From the NCBI RefSeq assembly GCF_003013715.1, contig NC_072816.1, positions 1-64,000 on the forward strand: a stretch of 64,000 nucleotides of DNA. The letters run 5' to 3'. The notes under the pieces were generated by a model that worked only from the letters and a program-made list of their open reading frames with translations, searched no databases and was not told the origin of the DNA. The first letter of the stretch is position 1. Each line of letters opens with the position of its first letter. Source of the stretch: Candidozyma auris (Eukaryota > Ascomycota > Pichiomycetes > Serinales > Metschnikowiaceae). Below are positions 1-10,948 of the stretch, piece by piece. Made by a program: the position numbers and the translations under genes.

Positions 1-206
1 CCAGACACCACCTAAGAAACCCAGACACCACCTAAGAAACCCAGACACCACCTAAGAAAACCCAGACACCACCTAAGAAAACCCAGACACCACCTAAGAA
101 AACCCAGACACCACCTAAGAAAACCCAGACACCACCTAAGAAACCCAGACACCACCTAAAGAAAACCCAGACACCACCTAAAAACCCAGACACCACCTAA
201 GAAAAC
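1..206. repeat. Telomeric repeat array, C-rich strand
   Basis: About ten tandem copies of a unit of roughly 20 bases, CCCAGACACCACCTAAGAAA, with small length changes (18 to 22 bases) confined to the A runs. The other strand reads TTTCTTAGGTGGTGTCTGGG, a TG-rich strand with the GGTGT core seen in long Candida-type telomere repeats. The C-rich strand at the left end of the + strand is the orientation expected for a left chromosome end. That it is a telomere, not an internal minisatellite, is inferred from position, orientation and base bias. Confidence 0.85.
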
Positions 207-688
207 CCGGACCGGCTCTCTTTCTTTTCATGGTGGTGTCGATGCAAGCTTTGAATCATCTTCACTTGGTGGATGAGATAGGTGGGTGCATATAGCCGAC
301 GACGATTGCCCCAGTGAGTGCACTATCACCGCAAGGAAGAGGTCAGGCGCATCGCCTAATGAGGCAGGCCTGCTGATAGACAGGGTACTACATAACGGTG
401 AGGAGAAACGGAATAATAGAGTAGAGCGCAAAAGGGCAGGTATGCCCGGCACAGATGCAGGCCCCCTTGATAGCAGACGCTTTGTCTGGCTGAGTGCTGT
501 ATTCCGCTGCCGTTGGAAGCTTATATTTTTCTCGCTTACAATCAACCGTATTCCCCGATTTGGCGCTTGGGCTCGGTTATCGGCTCCATTGATAGCTCGA
601 CCCCATGAATACAAAAGACAATGGTTCTCTCGTCCATCCTAGAGATTTCTCTTTATTGAACAAAAATAATAAAAAAAGAAAATCTCCC
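207..688. other. Subtelomeric spacer without a recognisable gene
   Basis: Single-copy sequence between the telomere repeats and the amidase. Open frames exist on both strands but overlap each other and resemble no protein I know. No subtelomeric repeat family or helicase gene is visible, so unique gene-bearing sequence starts within about 500 bases of the telomere. Confidence 0.5.
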
Positions 689-2382
689 ATGTTCGGCAAA
701 TATATCAACGACACCGAGGACCCGCAAAAGTACAAGCTCTGGAAACCCAAGATCGAGGCGTACAGGGCTCGGTTGCATGCGGGCATCAAGGACGAGTTCA
801 AGTTGCCCGATTACCTTTTGCCGACGCCTGAGGAGTTGGAGCATGGCATTGATGCCCGGGCTTTGGCTGCAAAAGCCTTGACTGGCGAGGAAATGGACAT
901 CACCTCGTGGTCGGCCACGCAATTGGCCCGGAAAATCGCCAAGGGCGAATTGACCGCTGTGGAGGTGTTCAAGGCGTTTGCCAAAACTGCGACCGTGGCT
1001 CATCAATTGACAAATTGTGCTATGGAGCTTTTTGTGGAGGAGGGCTTGCATAGGGCGCTGGAGCTCGATGCCTACTACGCAGAAACAGGCAAAACAGTGG
1101 GGCCTTTGCACGGGTTGCCAATTTCTTTAAAAGAACACTACGCCTTCAAAGGTAAAATTGTCCACGCAGGGTACGTGGGGAAGTTGGATTATGTCAGCGA
1201 CAAGAACTCGGCTATCGTGCAAGCGTTGTACGACCAGGGCGCTGTGTTCTACGTGAGGACCACAGAGCCCCAGATGTTGATGCATGTGCACCAACAACAA
1301 CATCACTGGCAAGTGCAGAAACCCTTGCAACACGGCATTGTCGCCTGGCGGCTCCTCGAGCGGTGAAGGTGTGTTGGCGGCAATGAACGGCAGCGCATTT
1401 GGCATTGGAAGTGACATTGGCGGGTCCATTCGTGCTCCAGCAGCTTTCTGCGGTGCCTGGGGGTTGAGGCCCTCCACAAAGAGAATTTCCTTGACCGGTG
1501 TAGTGGGGCCTTACGACGACCAGGCTCCCGACATTGTGTATCCAACATTGGGTCCCTTGGCAAGTGTGCCGAGGATCTCGACTTGTGTATGAAAGCATTG
1601 ATCGATTTGCAGCCCTGGCAACACGATCCGTTGGTGTTGCCTATTCCTTGAGAGATGCACCCTCCCGAGCCCAAAAACCTCAAAATTGCAATCTGCTACG
1701 ATGACGGGGTGGTGAAGCCCACGCCTCCGATACTCAGAGCTCTCAAAGTGGCCAAGGCAAAGCTCGAGGCTGCAGGTGTGGAGGTGGTAGAGTGGAAACT
1801 GAAGGACGTGGAGAAGTTGGTGTACACTTGCTACGTTGCATACAACTACGACCACAACTATGGCCAGAAAAGAGACTTGCCCTTTCTGGAGAGCCTGTGG
1901 TTCATTTGAGTCAGAAGAATTTCAGCTTCGGCAAAGGTGACGAGCAGCTTACCGGTCTCGATGTCCAGAGACTCATCAGTATAAGAGACGAGTACAGATG
2001 TATCTACATGGACCTTATGAACGAGATGGGTATCGACTACATTCTTTCTCCCACGTACGTCGCGCCAGCATCAAAGCCAGAAACCATAACATACTGGGGT
2101 TATACTTGTTTGTGGAACATCTTGGACTTCCCCAACGTGGTGTTTCCCACTGGCCTCAGAGTTCAGTCTGAGGACCAGATTGACAAATCTTTCGTTCCTC
2201 GCAACGAACTTGAACAATACGAGTACACCCTTTACAGTGGGCCCGAGGATTTTATCAATGCTCCCATCTGCTTGCAATTGACGGGAAGAAGGTACACCGA
2301 CGAGAACGTAGTCAAGGCAGCCAAGGTTTTGTCTTCCATCATGACTGCCGAACAAAACACTTCCGAAAGAGCCATGCTCTAG
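689..2382 (+). pseudogene. Fungal acetamidase-type amidase (AMD2-like), broken
   Basis: Amidase-signature enzyme, which would hydrolyse small carboxamides to acid and ammonia. The parts are collinear with the family: a catalytic lysine in PISLKEHYAFKG (near 1130), the serine-rich GGSSSGEG (near 1350), GSDIGGSIR (near 1410) and a C-terminal NAPICLQLTGRR (near 2255). The chosen start is the ATG at 689; an upstream ATG at 605 only adds a Lys/Asn-rich leader. The frame changes near 1280, near 1580 and near 1900. In addition there is an in-frame TGA at 1649-1651 inside PLVLPIP-stop-EM, where the family has tryptophan. The nonsense codon is not explained by a homopolymer slip, and the gene lies some 480 bases from the telomere, so real decay is likely. 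Family is certain; loss of function is probable. Confidence 0.8.
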
Positions 2383-2728
2383 ATTATTTATTGGCTATTA
2401 TGGCCAAAACTGCTATGACAATTTCATATGCGATGCTTTATATAGAGCAATAAACAGTTACCACAAGTGCCATGCAATCAAATTAATTGAGTTCGCAAGG
2501 ACATTTTGCTGCCATCGCCGGCGCAACCAATAAGTAACAAGCCAAAATGTAAAGTTGTAGTAAGAAATTGTTATACTTCCTTGAGCAAGCGATTTTGATA
2601 CTAAATATTGTGATGCAGTTCGGCCAGTTTCGTTTGGTTGTATCACCCTCCATCGCCTGCATAGGTGTGTTATCAACAGAATCTCTACTACGAATCACCT
2701 TCCTACCCTTCAACCTCCCAATGCTCCG
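2383..2728. other. Intergenic, GRC3 upstream region
   Basis: AT-rich spacer between the amidase and GRC3. I see no RNA gene, repeat or strong motif in it. Confidence 0.4.
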
Positions 2729-4446
2729 ATGAGTGCCTTTGCCGCCTTAAACCGACTGTCAAACAAATCCTCTGAGGCACTGCTATACAATGCTAATCTT
2801 AGTGGTACCATCACTTCCTCCAATGTCACCTTGGGACCTAAGAATGCCATCTTCATGGATTCTGCAGTGCTAGTAGGGCTCAACAAAGACGAATTCATTA
2901 TGGTGGATGGCTTCTACGACCTTTCAGTGGTTAAGGGATGTGCATCAGTAAACAATTTATTCAAGATCTCGTCGGGAAATGCGTATCCCGTGGTGACCAG
3001 TAAGAATGAGTCGCTCCCTGTAATCTGTGGGCTAGAAAGCGAAGAAAGCACACAAACAGGTGTTCTACCATCTTATTCAACCGTTATAAAGCTTTCAAAC
3101 TTGGACACTGGCTTACAGAATTTTGGGTTTATCCTGCCAAATCTCCAGGATCTATTTCACACACAGCCAAGCTCACCCTACACGTTTGAGGTGGTGGAGA
3201 CACCAAGGAATAATGTTGTTGGGCTTCGTGTGGATCAAAAAGCTCATTATGCGATCACAGAGGTATCAGAAAAGCTTCGCTTTCAAGAATCGAGGGCTGC
3301 TATCGTTGTGGGTGCTTCCTTCTGTGGAAGGCTGACCTTCGCCGATTTGCTAGTAAATAATATGCTTCTTGCGGGAGTTCAGAGGGTTGCACTTATAGAC
3401 TTAGACCCAAGTAGCCCCAAGTTTACTCCCACAGGATGCATCGGCTTGACATTTCATTCCCAAATCTCAATTGGTGTACATCTTCAAACACATGACTCCA
3501 ACAACAAACTACACTTTTACGGACACGAGGACCCCGCGGTGGCGCCATCCTACTACTTTCGTTGCACGGAGAGCTTAAAAAAGCATTATATCACACATTG
3601 GAAGTCAATCCCTTTAATTGTGATTACCCCAGGTAACATTCGTGGGTTTGGAAGAGAGACGTTGGCTCATTTATTCAAGGTTTTCGGTGACCTAGAGCCT
3701 TCACTTATCTATTTGTCACACAACAACTATCTAAGCATAGGCAACTTTGAACCCGATGAGTTTGAGGTCCAGGATAACCCAGACGATGAAGTCCTTGCCG
3801 ATCTCACTTACAAAACTGTCTATAAATTGGATTCCACGAGAAGAAAGCCCAAGTATCTGGGCATTCTCGCATCTGAAATCGCCTTACTTCAGTATTTTCA
3901 CAGGATCTCTCGCCATCATTGGGACTTCAGTTCATTTCTTTTGGAGCTGGCACCTCTGATTCTCAGCTTCACACCAGGCAACGAATTCTCTGTTCCACTA
4001 ATTACCTCTCTTCATGAGCCAGTCAAATGTTTGAATGAAAGTGAGATGCAAACGTTTATCGAGGCCTCTGTTGTGGCCCTTTGTGCAATTAATGTTCCCA
4101 AAGTTCACTCCAGTCTTCTCCTCAATTCATTAACACAACTGAATTGCTGCATCTCGACTGCACTTTCATTTGTCTTTGCATTGTTCACTCAATAAATCTC
4201 AAAGAAAGATTCTTCCTTGTTTACTTGCCCAAAGATCAGAACCTCTCTGGAAAGCTACTGCGGGCAACAGCTAATGGTCATACACTTGCACTTGTGAGAG
4301 GAACTGGCTCCATCCCAAGTGGGGAGATTCTTGCTTCGCCGTTCATTGGGAAAAAGATTCCGTTCGTGAATCGGGAGCCTACGAACAAAATTGGAGGGAT
4401 TTGGAATGCCAGGAGGAACCTTGGTCGAAAAAGCCAGAGGTCTTAA
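2729..4446 (+). CDS. GRC3: Polynucleotide 5'-kinase of rRNA processing, Grc3-like (frame change near the 3' end)
   Basis: Homologue of Grc3, the RNA 5'-kinase that works with Las1 in ITS2 processing and in RNA polymerase I termination, in the nucleolus. Visible family marks are a P-loop at codons 195-203, a Walker-B-like ALIDLDPSSPKFTPTG, and IPLIVITPGNIRGFG. The P-loop reads GASFCGR-CTG-T; with CTG as serine it becomes GASFCGRST, the GxxxxGKST pattern except that lysine is arginine (AGG, one base from AAG). The frame closes at 4195, but the expected C-terminus (CIVHSINLKERFFLVYLP to the stop at 4446) continues in the next frame, so one base appears lost near 4155. Grc3 is essential in S. cerevisiae, so a sequence error is more likely than decay. 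Total about 570 residues, close to the family. Confidence 0.85.
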
Positions 4447-4450
4447 CATG

Positions 4451-4462
4451 TGGCTGCGAAAA
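4451..4462 (-). promoter_or_regulatory. Recurrent intergenic 12-mer TTTTCGCAGCCA
   Basis: Exact copy of a 12-base word found five times in this window, always between genes. Here it lies about 250 bases upstream of the EMP47-type start. The cognate protein is unknown. Confidence 0.5.
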
Positions 4463-4712
4463 GTCAAAGATACTTTGACATCACTTTGTGCGACAATTTT
4501 TACTTTTTCAAGAATATTAAGCATTTGAGCAATGATGTCTCGAAACCTATTGCAATTTTTTTCTTTCCAATATGTTGATGCCTCTGTAACTTGCCTTGTT
4601 CTTGGTCCCCTATGACGACGTCTGCATAAATTCACCCTACACAGGTTTAGCGAGAAGATCCAGCGATTCGTGATTAACAAATTTCATCTTCTCTCAGCTC
4701 CCCACGATATTC

Positions 4713-6107
4713 ATGAAACCGTCTTTGCTTCTAGCCGCAAGCCTCGCTTCTGTGACTTTGGCAATCGTTCCTGAGGGAATCATCTCGGGCGAGAAAGCAG
4801 CTGTGCCTGGATCGCAGTCGCTTCCGAACTTGTTTACCGTGTCTTCAGCTAGTGAGATTGATGGCTGGGATGTGGGCGGCACCTTGAAGCTTGAAGCAGG
4901 TCGGTTAGCCTTTGGTACTGGACAGGGTGCTCTTTGGTCAAAACAGCCGTTGGCAAACTCCAGAGACGAGTGGGTGATTGAGGCAGTATTTAGAAACTCC
5001 GAGGTTAAGGAGACAGCAGATCATTCATTTGTGGACACAAACGGCCTTTCATTTTGGCTTTTACAAGCTGACACAACTCCAAAGTTGTACTACGATGTGC
5101 TGAACTTTGGTGGTCCCGCAAGTTTGACGGGTTTCAACTTTTGGTGAACAATAAAGAGAAACCAGGTCTTAAGATTTTCGCTGGAGATGGCACAAGAGAT
5201 CCCCAACCAACTCGATAAAACGATTGGTACATGTACCTTCAATTATCTTGACTCAATGGTTCCTTTCACGCTCAGAATATCGTACTCTGCCAAGAAGAAG
5301 TGGTTCAAGGTGCAAATCGATAACAATTTGTGCTTCAAGACGGATGCGATTTCTTTTAAGAACCTCAAGGAAGACTTAACATTTGGTACCACGGGCTCTA
5401 TTGACGGTAAATCTGATGAATATTGGGAAATTCTCAAGATGTCAGTTTATAACGAGCTCACCGAGGACGCCATCGACGATCATGGAATCATTGCTGACGG
5501 TACTGCAAAAGTTGTCACTGTCACCCAGCAAGAACAGCAAGCAACTTTTCATCCGTCTCACAACAGAGAGTCACTCATGGAGAGAACAAGAAAATGGAGG
5601 GAGCAAAATGGCCAGGAGCCACAAGAGCAACGAGCTGCTGGAAGCCTTGATGCGAGCACGATTGATCTTTCGGAGGTTCATCAGAGACTCGACAAATTAG
5701 AAAATTTGATTTTGCTGCTTGCAAATAGAGACAGCGCTGCTCCAGACTCAACTGTCCTCAATCAGATCGTGGACGCACAGATTCGTCAAAATCGAGTGCT
5801 CGAAACGTTGCAGAACAATTACGCACGCTTGGAAGAACAAATTCAGAATCAAAACAACGATATTGCCAGATCAATTCTCAAAGAATTCAGCAATCAGAGA
5901 AAAGAGATTGGGAATTTGGGCAGCTACGTTCAATCACTTGCCAAGTCAGGAACCCCGGATTTGAGCTCTACAATTGCCCCGGAGACCGTTGAGTCATTTC
6001 AAAGATACCTGAAATGGATCTTGATTACTATAATTGCGGTCATTGTGGTTTTGAGTGTGATTGTTCACAGACTCAGAAAGGATGTCAAACACTCGAAGCT
6101 ACTTTGA
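4713..6107 (+). CDS. EMP47: L-type lectin cargo receptor, Emp46/Emp47 type (two frame changes)
   Basis: Type I membrane lectin that cycles between ER and Golgi and carries glycoproteins in COPII vesicles. Features in order: signal peptide (residues 1 to about 17), L-type lectin domain (GLSFWLL, YYDVLNFGG, then NKEKPGLKIFAGDGT), a coiled-coil stalk (about 150-260 of the second part) and one C-terminal transmembrane segment (ILITIIAVIVVLSVIV) followed by a short basic tail ending KHSKLL, like the dilysine/LL retrieval signals of Emp46/47. The frame shifts at about 5122 (one base lost in a GCAAGTTT context) and back at about 5195 inside the lectin domain; a continuous lectin fold is recovered across both, so these are probably sequence errors. 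EMP46 and EMP47 cannot be told apart by eye. Confidence 0.85.
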
Positions 6108-6226
6108 TTAATACATATTCCTAAACTATACACATCTCGCATCACACGCGGATTCTGAAACAAAACGATTGAATTTTTTTTTTTGTTCTTTTTTCTCTCT
6201 GTGACTTTTATGATGAATGCTCGCCA

Positions 6227-8885
6227 TTAGGCATGAGAAATGTAACTTCCAGTAGTTAAGCTTCTGTAGCTGGGTATACTGGTGCCAAAACTGTCCTCGA
6301 TCGGTACATATGCCGTGGGTGAATTGATTACGTTAAACTTGAGTTGAACCCCAGTAGGTGCCTCGGCGGCTTGTCCGTTAGTCATGAATCTTGCAATCAA
6401 CTTCTCCTCATTCACACCGTTACCCAAGATGAGTGGTTTCGTGTACCTCCAAGTAATCCTATTTTTGTCTTTATTGTAGGTTCCTTCAGGCTTCGACGAG
6501 GCCGAAGTTGACTCTGAGTTTTGATCTAAAGATGCAGAGATCACCAAGCCATCGAGCTGAACTTGCTGACCGAACGATGGGTTGTGAGAGAGCTTGATTA
6601 TGAGACTTGCCTGATGTGGTTCGAATTTCCAAATTTGTCTAACCAATACAGGAACTTTGCTTCCATCGATGTTCAAGATGTATTTGAGACCGCCCAAAGT
6701 ACGCGACGCAATCCGCGAGAGATCCAAAGTATACTTCCTTTCGTCAACTTGACGCATGAATTGTTCATTCAACAAAAACTTGTTGAACGAAACTGGGATG
6801 GAAATTTCCTGAAGTTGCTGTGGCAGAGCCACAGAGTTGTAGTTAAAAGCTACCTCGCCTAAAACTTGTGACTTTGCCACTTCACCTGTCTTGAATGTGG
6901 CATTGATGATTTCAGCGACTGAAGTGTGAAGACCCTCACTGACCAACTGCTGGCTCGACCCGAAATGCTTGAACTGGTTGTCATGCCTGAAAAATGAATT
7001 GCCTGTATGTTGACTCACCAATGAAGTTCTGGTGCCGGCCTCATCATGGGGGATACGTGGTTGAATCATCAGCTCCCGAGCTGGAGGAAGGTTGTGGAAT
7101 GTTCCTGAGTGAAGGTCTCTTCTGTTGACTTTAGCGTCACCAGTTGTGTGCACCTTTCTAGAAGGTGGAGGTGGAGGAGCTGCTGAGATTGGTGAGTACC
7201 TGAAGCTGCTGAACCTGGCGCTGCAGTAGCTGCAGTTGCTGCTCCCGCAGCTCCTGCTACTGCCGCTACTCCTGCTACTCCTGCTGCTCCAACAGGAACA
7301 GTAGAATCTTGTGGCTTTGCCAGTATCAGAGAATCATGAGTATGATGTTGGAGGGCTGTGGAGGGCCAACCTCGTTAGCGATGCTAGTGGCCGTGGCACT
7401 TGATGGGGCAACGTTTTGCGCAGACCAGGGTAACATCATCAGAAGTAGCTGGAGCGTTTCAGCGGGGAACTCTGGAACAGCATTGGTCTTGGGAGTGGCC
7501 CCGACAGAGATCCTTGTTTTCCTCATCACCGTAGTCGAAACTGTACTTACCAGAAGACGTGTTTCGAGAACGAGGCTCAGACTCAGATTCCATCTTGGGT
7601 GGTACGTCCAATTGGTGGGCCTGCAACATGGACAAGCGATTACCGTGTACATCTATAGGGACATCACTGTCCTCATCAGATGATGCATACTTCACGAGGT
7701 TGGGGCCCTCGGGTTCATGGTTCTCCTGGATAGTTGACAGAGGACCCTCAACAGATTCGTGTTCCTTTTTTTGTGGGACAGCAGGCTGAGAGGTACAGTC
7801 TCTGAGAATGTCTGTGAACGAATGCCAGATGGTTGACCTGGTCCACCATTTGCAGACACAGGCGCCACAAAGAGCCTCTTTCCACACGTGGTTTCTGTTG
7901 CTGTTGTTGAAGATGGCTACTCAGGTTATCTGGTACGGAAGCACGCGTGAGTATGTGTTCTGCCTGGAAGGAATTGAAGACACTGACTGGTCTTCAGGAA
8001 TGGCATCCACCGTGCTTGCTTTAGTCTGCTTATCCTTCTTTCTTCTTCCAAGAATTGAACCCATTTTAGAGCGCAACTTCAGCTTTTTCTTCGTCTCAGA
8101 CAGTCCGCTAGACACCGAGGCTCTGGAGCTGCGGTTTTTGGCAGGGCTCGACGAAGCAGCAGCAGTCCCAGCAGCCGTGGAGCTACGACTGGACGCACCT
8201 ACAGCCTGAGCGGGAGGTTCGACTTTTGCGTGAGTCATGTAGTCCACATAAGCGGCCATCTCATTGTCGACATTGAACTCCTTCAAGATGTAGTTAACGG
8301 CGTTTTCGTTTTTCTGCAACATTTCGGAGGTCTTGGCGTTGACAGCATTCATGTAGCTCAAGAAGCTACTAGATAACAAGCCTTTTTCGTGGCGCTTGTA
8401 GTTCTCGAAATTCGAAAGCACCGCTGGAGCCTTTACGTTCCACTGGTACTCGCCATTGGGGTCATCATTGTCCAATGATTTGCTAATTTCCGTCAATTCC
8501 TTCGAATTTACCAAAGCTCCGAAAATCTCACGTCGTCACGCATAGCAGCAGACAACTGGCCCAACACATCGTGGCGCATCGTCTTAATCAAGGAGTCGTT
8601 GACGCTTATCTGAGATGTGACACACGAAGCGACGCAATTCCAGATTTTGTCAATCAGGCCGAATTCCTCGCCCGAATTGGCAAAGAAATCCTTGCCGTTT
8701 GCCACCAACAAGTTCAAATCCTGATTATACCTTATGAGCATCTTCCTATAATTGGAAAACCATACCACCAAGTTTTTTTCAATCAATGTTTGTGATAGGT
8801 CCAACGAATGGGGGATGAAGTTGGCGACGTCACGTGGCAGCGTAGACGTCAAAATGGACGTGGCAAAGTCGGAATTTTCTGCCAT
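6227..8885 (-). CDS. SYP1: Syp1-type muniscin, F-BAR endocytic adaptor (several frame changes)
   Basis: Early-arriving endocytic adaptor that also regulates septins and Cdc42/Wsp-type signalling at the bud cortex. The N-terminal part from the ATG at 8885 is an F-BAR domain (WFSNYRKMLIRYNQDL; then EKGLLSSSFLSYMNAVNAK). The middle is a Ser/Ala-rich, basic linker with an acidic patch followed by GNRLSMLQAHQLD. The C-terminal 300 residues (6227-7153) form the mu-homology domain that binds cargo (LGEVAFNYNSVALP, SLIIKLSHNPSF, KNRITWRYTKPLILG). Span about 886 codons matches Syp1 (about 870). The frame changes at about 8512, 7925, 7800 and in 7160-7460; the parts are collinear and in order. Probable sequence errors, although the linker is low-complexity and its true frame is uncertain. 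Confidence 0.8.
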
Positions 8886-10948
8886 GGTAGCTCTTTGATG
8901 TCTTTCACGTTGGTGTTTGGTGCTTGTTGAAATGGAGAGGTAACACCTGTGCCGGGTATACCGGTATGCAGGAAACGAACATATAGGGGACAGAGCCTAA
9001 AGGAAAAATTACAGGTAAAAAGTGAAGGTGGAAGAGGTTGTTCAGGTGTTGAGTTGCAAAGAAGCGATTTAACCTTGATTCTCTTGTTGTGCTGCTTTCA
9101 GCGATGAGTGTGGAGATGGTAGCTTTTTTTGCTGCTGGTAACATCGCCGTTTTCGCAACCGAGCCTTGCTCTTTTAAAAATCAATCTGGAATTGAAAAAT
9201 ATGTGGTCTAACTGGAGTGACCCCGAAAGAAGTAAAACGAGATTCGTGAGTGTCTGGACGCAATTGCATCAATCAGAGTCAAAATTCTAGAAAATCTTAC
9301 ATTGTGTCCTAATCGGACAAGGTAATGCCGTAGCTTAGATGGTAAGACTTGCTGCGAGAGAAAATAATGCCTTGAATTTGATGTGGGACAGATCTGAGAC
9401 GTGAGCCCTCTCCGTGAGTTTGTACGATGAAACGAGTAATGTGCCAGCGTAGTCTGGAGGGGCTTTGCTTCATGTGCCCAAATCTCGGTGAATGGATCTG
9501 GTTGAGTTGGTGAAGTGAAGCAAAAGCCTCGAGAAGTACTCGCTTCACTAGTTACTTTATGTGTTAATCAGCCGTTATACTTCATAAAGTCACAAAAACG
9601 TATGATTTGTAGCTTTGATTGATGTTTGCGTGGTGTACTTCACTAAGTAGTTCATCGGTGTATTAGTTTTGAGGAAGCAATAGCCAGATTTACCAGAATA
9701 AAAATGTTTGTTTCTCATTGCCAAAGCTAGGCGTTAACTTTGGACTGTGGGTGTCAGTCTTCACCAATTACAGCCTCACTCGTCTATTTGGCCAAAATCG
9801 ACCATAACATCCAACGCTAGCCTCCACTATTGTCCCATTCAAACGAAATAGAGTAGAATTGAGGATCGGCCTTCGGGTTTCGGGTGCACTATCTGCCAAT
9901 CACGATCCCTCCAGAGTCAGCCAAGAACAAACCTAGCTTCGGCCAAACGGCCAGATAACACTCCCTCGAGTCAACATCACAGCGTGATTAATTTTCTCAC
10001 ATTCAGCGCCAAAAAAGACCAAAGAATTTAAGGGATGCGCAGGGCTACATTCGTCCTTTGTAATGCCCTACTTTCTGAGCAAGCAAACCTCTTGTCCATC
10101 TCTACACTATCAAGCATAATCAAAAACAAGAAGATTTCTTGACCTACGCATCAACAGCCTTTTTCAAAGGTCAGCCTTGCAAAAAAGTTTCAAAGCCACC
10201 ACCCCGATCTTGGCTCCCAGCGTCTTCAACTATACCCGTTATCAGTGTCCTACAAAACGCACACTAAACGAGTCACCACAGGCGCTGCACCGCACAAACT
10301 GCCGAATTACGAACGCCCTACCGGTTTTGTGACATACCCCGTGTTTGTGACAACCCGTGTTTGTGTTGACAGTGGAGAATTGAAGTTTCTTTTGGTTCTC
10401 CTTGTCTTATCAGCGACAAGCTGGGCCTGAGCCAAGCATTCTGTAGCCTCTGACAAAGTGACCAATTGAGCTTTAAACAAGAACTTGGCCAACGTGAACT
10501 GCACGTTTGGATTCTCGAAACTGCTTCTTCACAATCCCCGGCCAATCATAATTTTCATCACCTCCCTCAGCAGCATCTCTTATCTATTTTGTGCAGCTGC
10601 AGGACCTTCAACTAATCGCATTCAGACGGTGGCTCAACCCTCCGTAGTTGTCCCCTGTAATCATCGAGAATTTCACAGTTAAATCACATTTACCACCTGC
10701 TCGCCGAAGTTATGAATATCTAGTCCACACCACAAGTGGGATTTTTCCAGATCCCCACGCTTTTCGCCATTTCTACCTTCCGCCGTCGCTTATCAGTAAC
10801 GCAGTATCTACATGCGCGCTGCACGCTGATTGGCCTATTGCGCTATCAACACTTCACCACTATCAACCGACACCACCCATCAAGTATTTAAATCCCCCAT
10901 TTCCACCCCGTAGACCATGTTCTCTAACATTAAGACTAATCGCTGAAA
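8886..10948. other. Divergent intergenic region SYP1 / MEP2
   Basis: About 2 kb without a credible gene. It holds a variant of the recurring word, TTTTCGCAACCG, at 9150-9161 (265 bases before the SYP1 start), three CTTATC GATA-factor sites near the MEP2 side and a TATA-like TATTTAAAT near 10885. Small open frames in 9300-10700 overlap each other and show no family features. Confidence 0.5.
10406..10794. promoter_or_regulatory. Three GATA-factor sites (CTTATC) upstream of MEP2
   Basis: CTTATC (GATAAG on the other strand) occurs at 10406-10411, 10579-10584 and 10789-10794, that is 155 to 543 bases before the permease start. In yeasts, ammonium permease genes are activated by Gln3/Gat1 GATA factors under nitrogen limitation, so this arrangement fits nitrogen catabolite control. 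Function is inferred from motif and gene identity. Confidence 0.55.

Noticed and set aside
605..688. Upstream ATG giving a 28-residue leader on the amidase
   Set aside because: The leader is a Lys/Asn-rich run unlike the family; the ATG at 689 gives the usual opening.
9325..9400. tRNA-like GTAGCTTAGATGGTAAGAC
   Set aside because: No T-loop GGTTCRA and no pairing acceptor stem follow within tRNA length.
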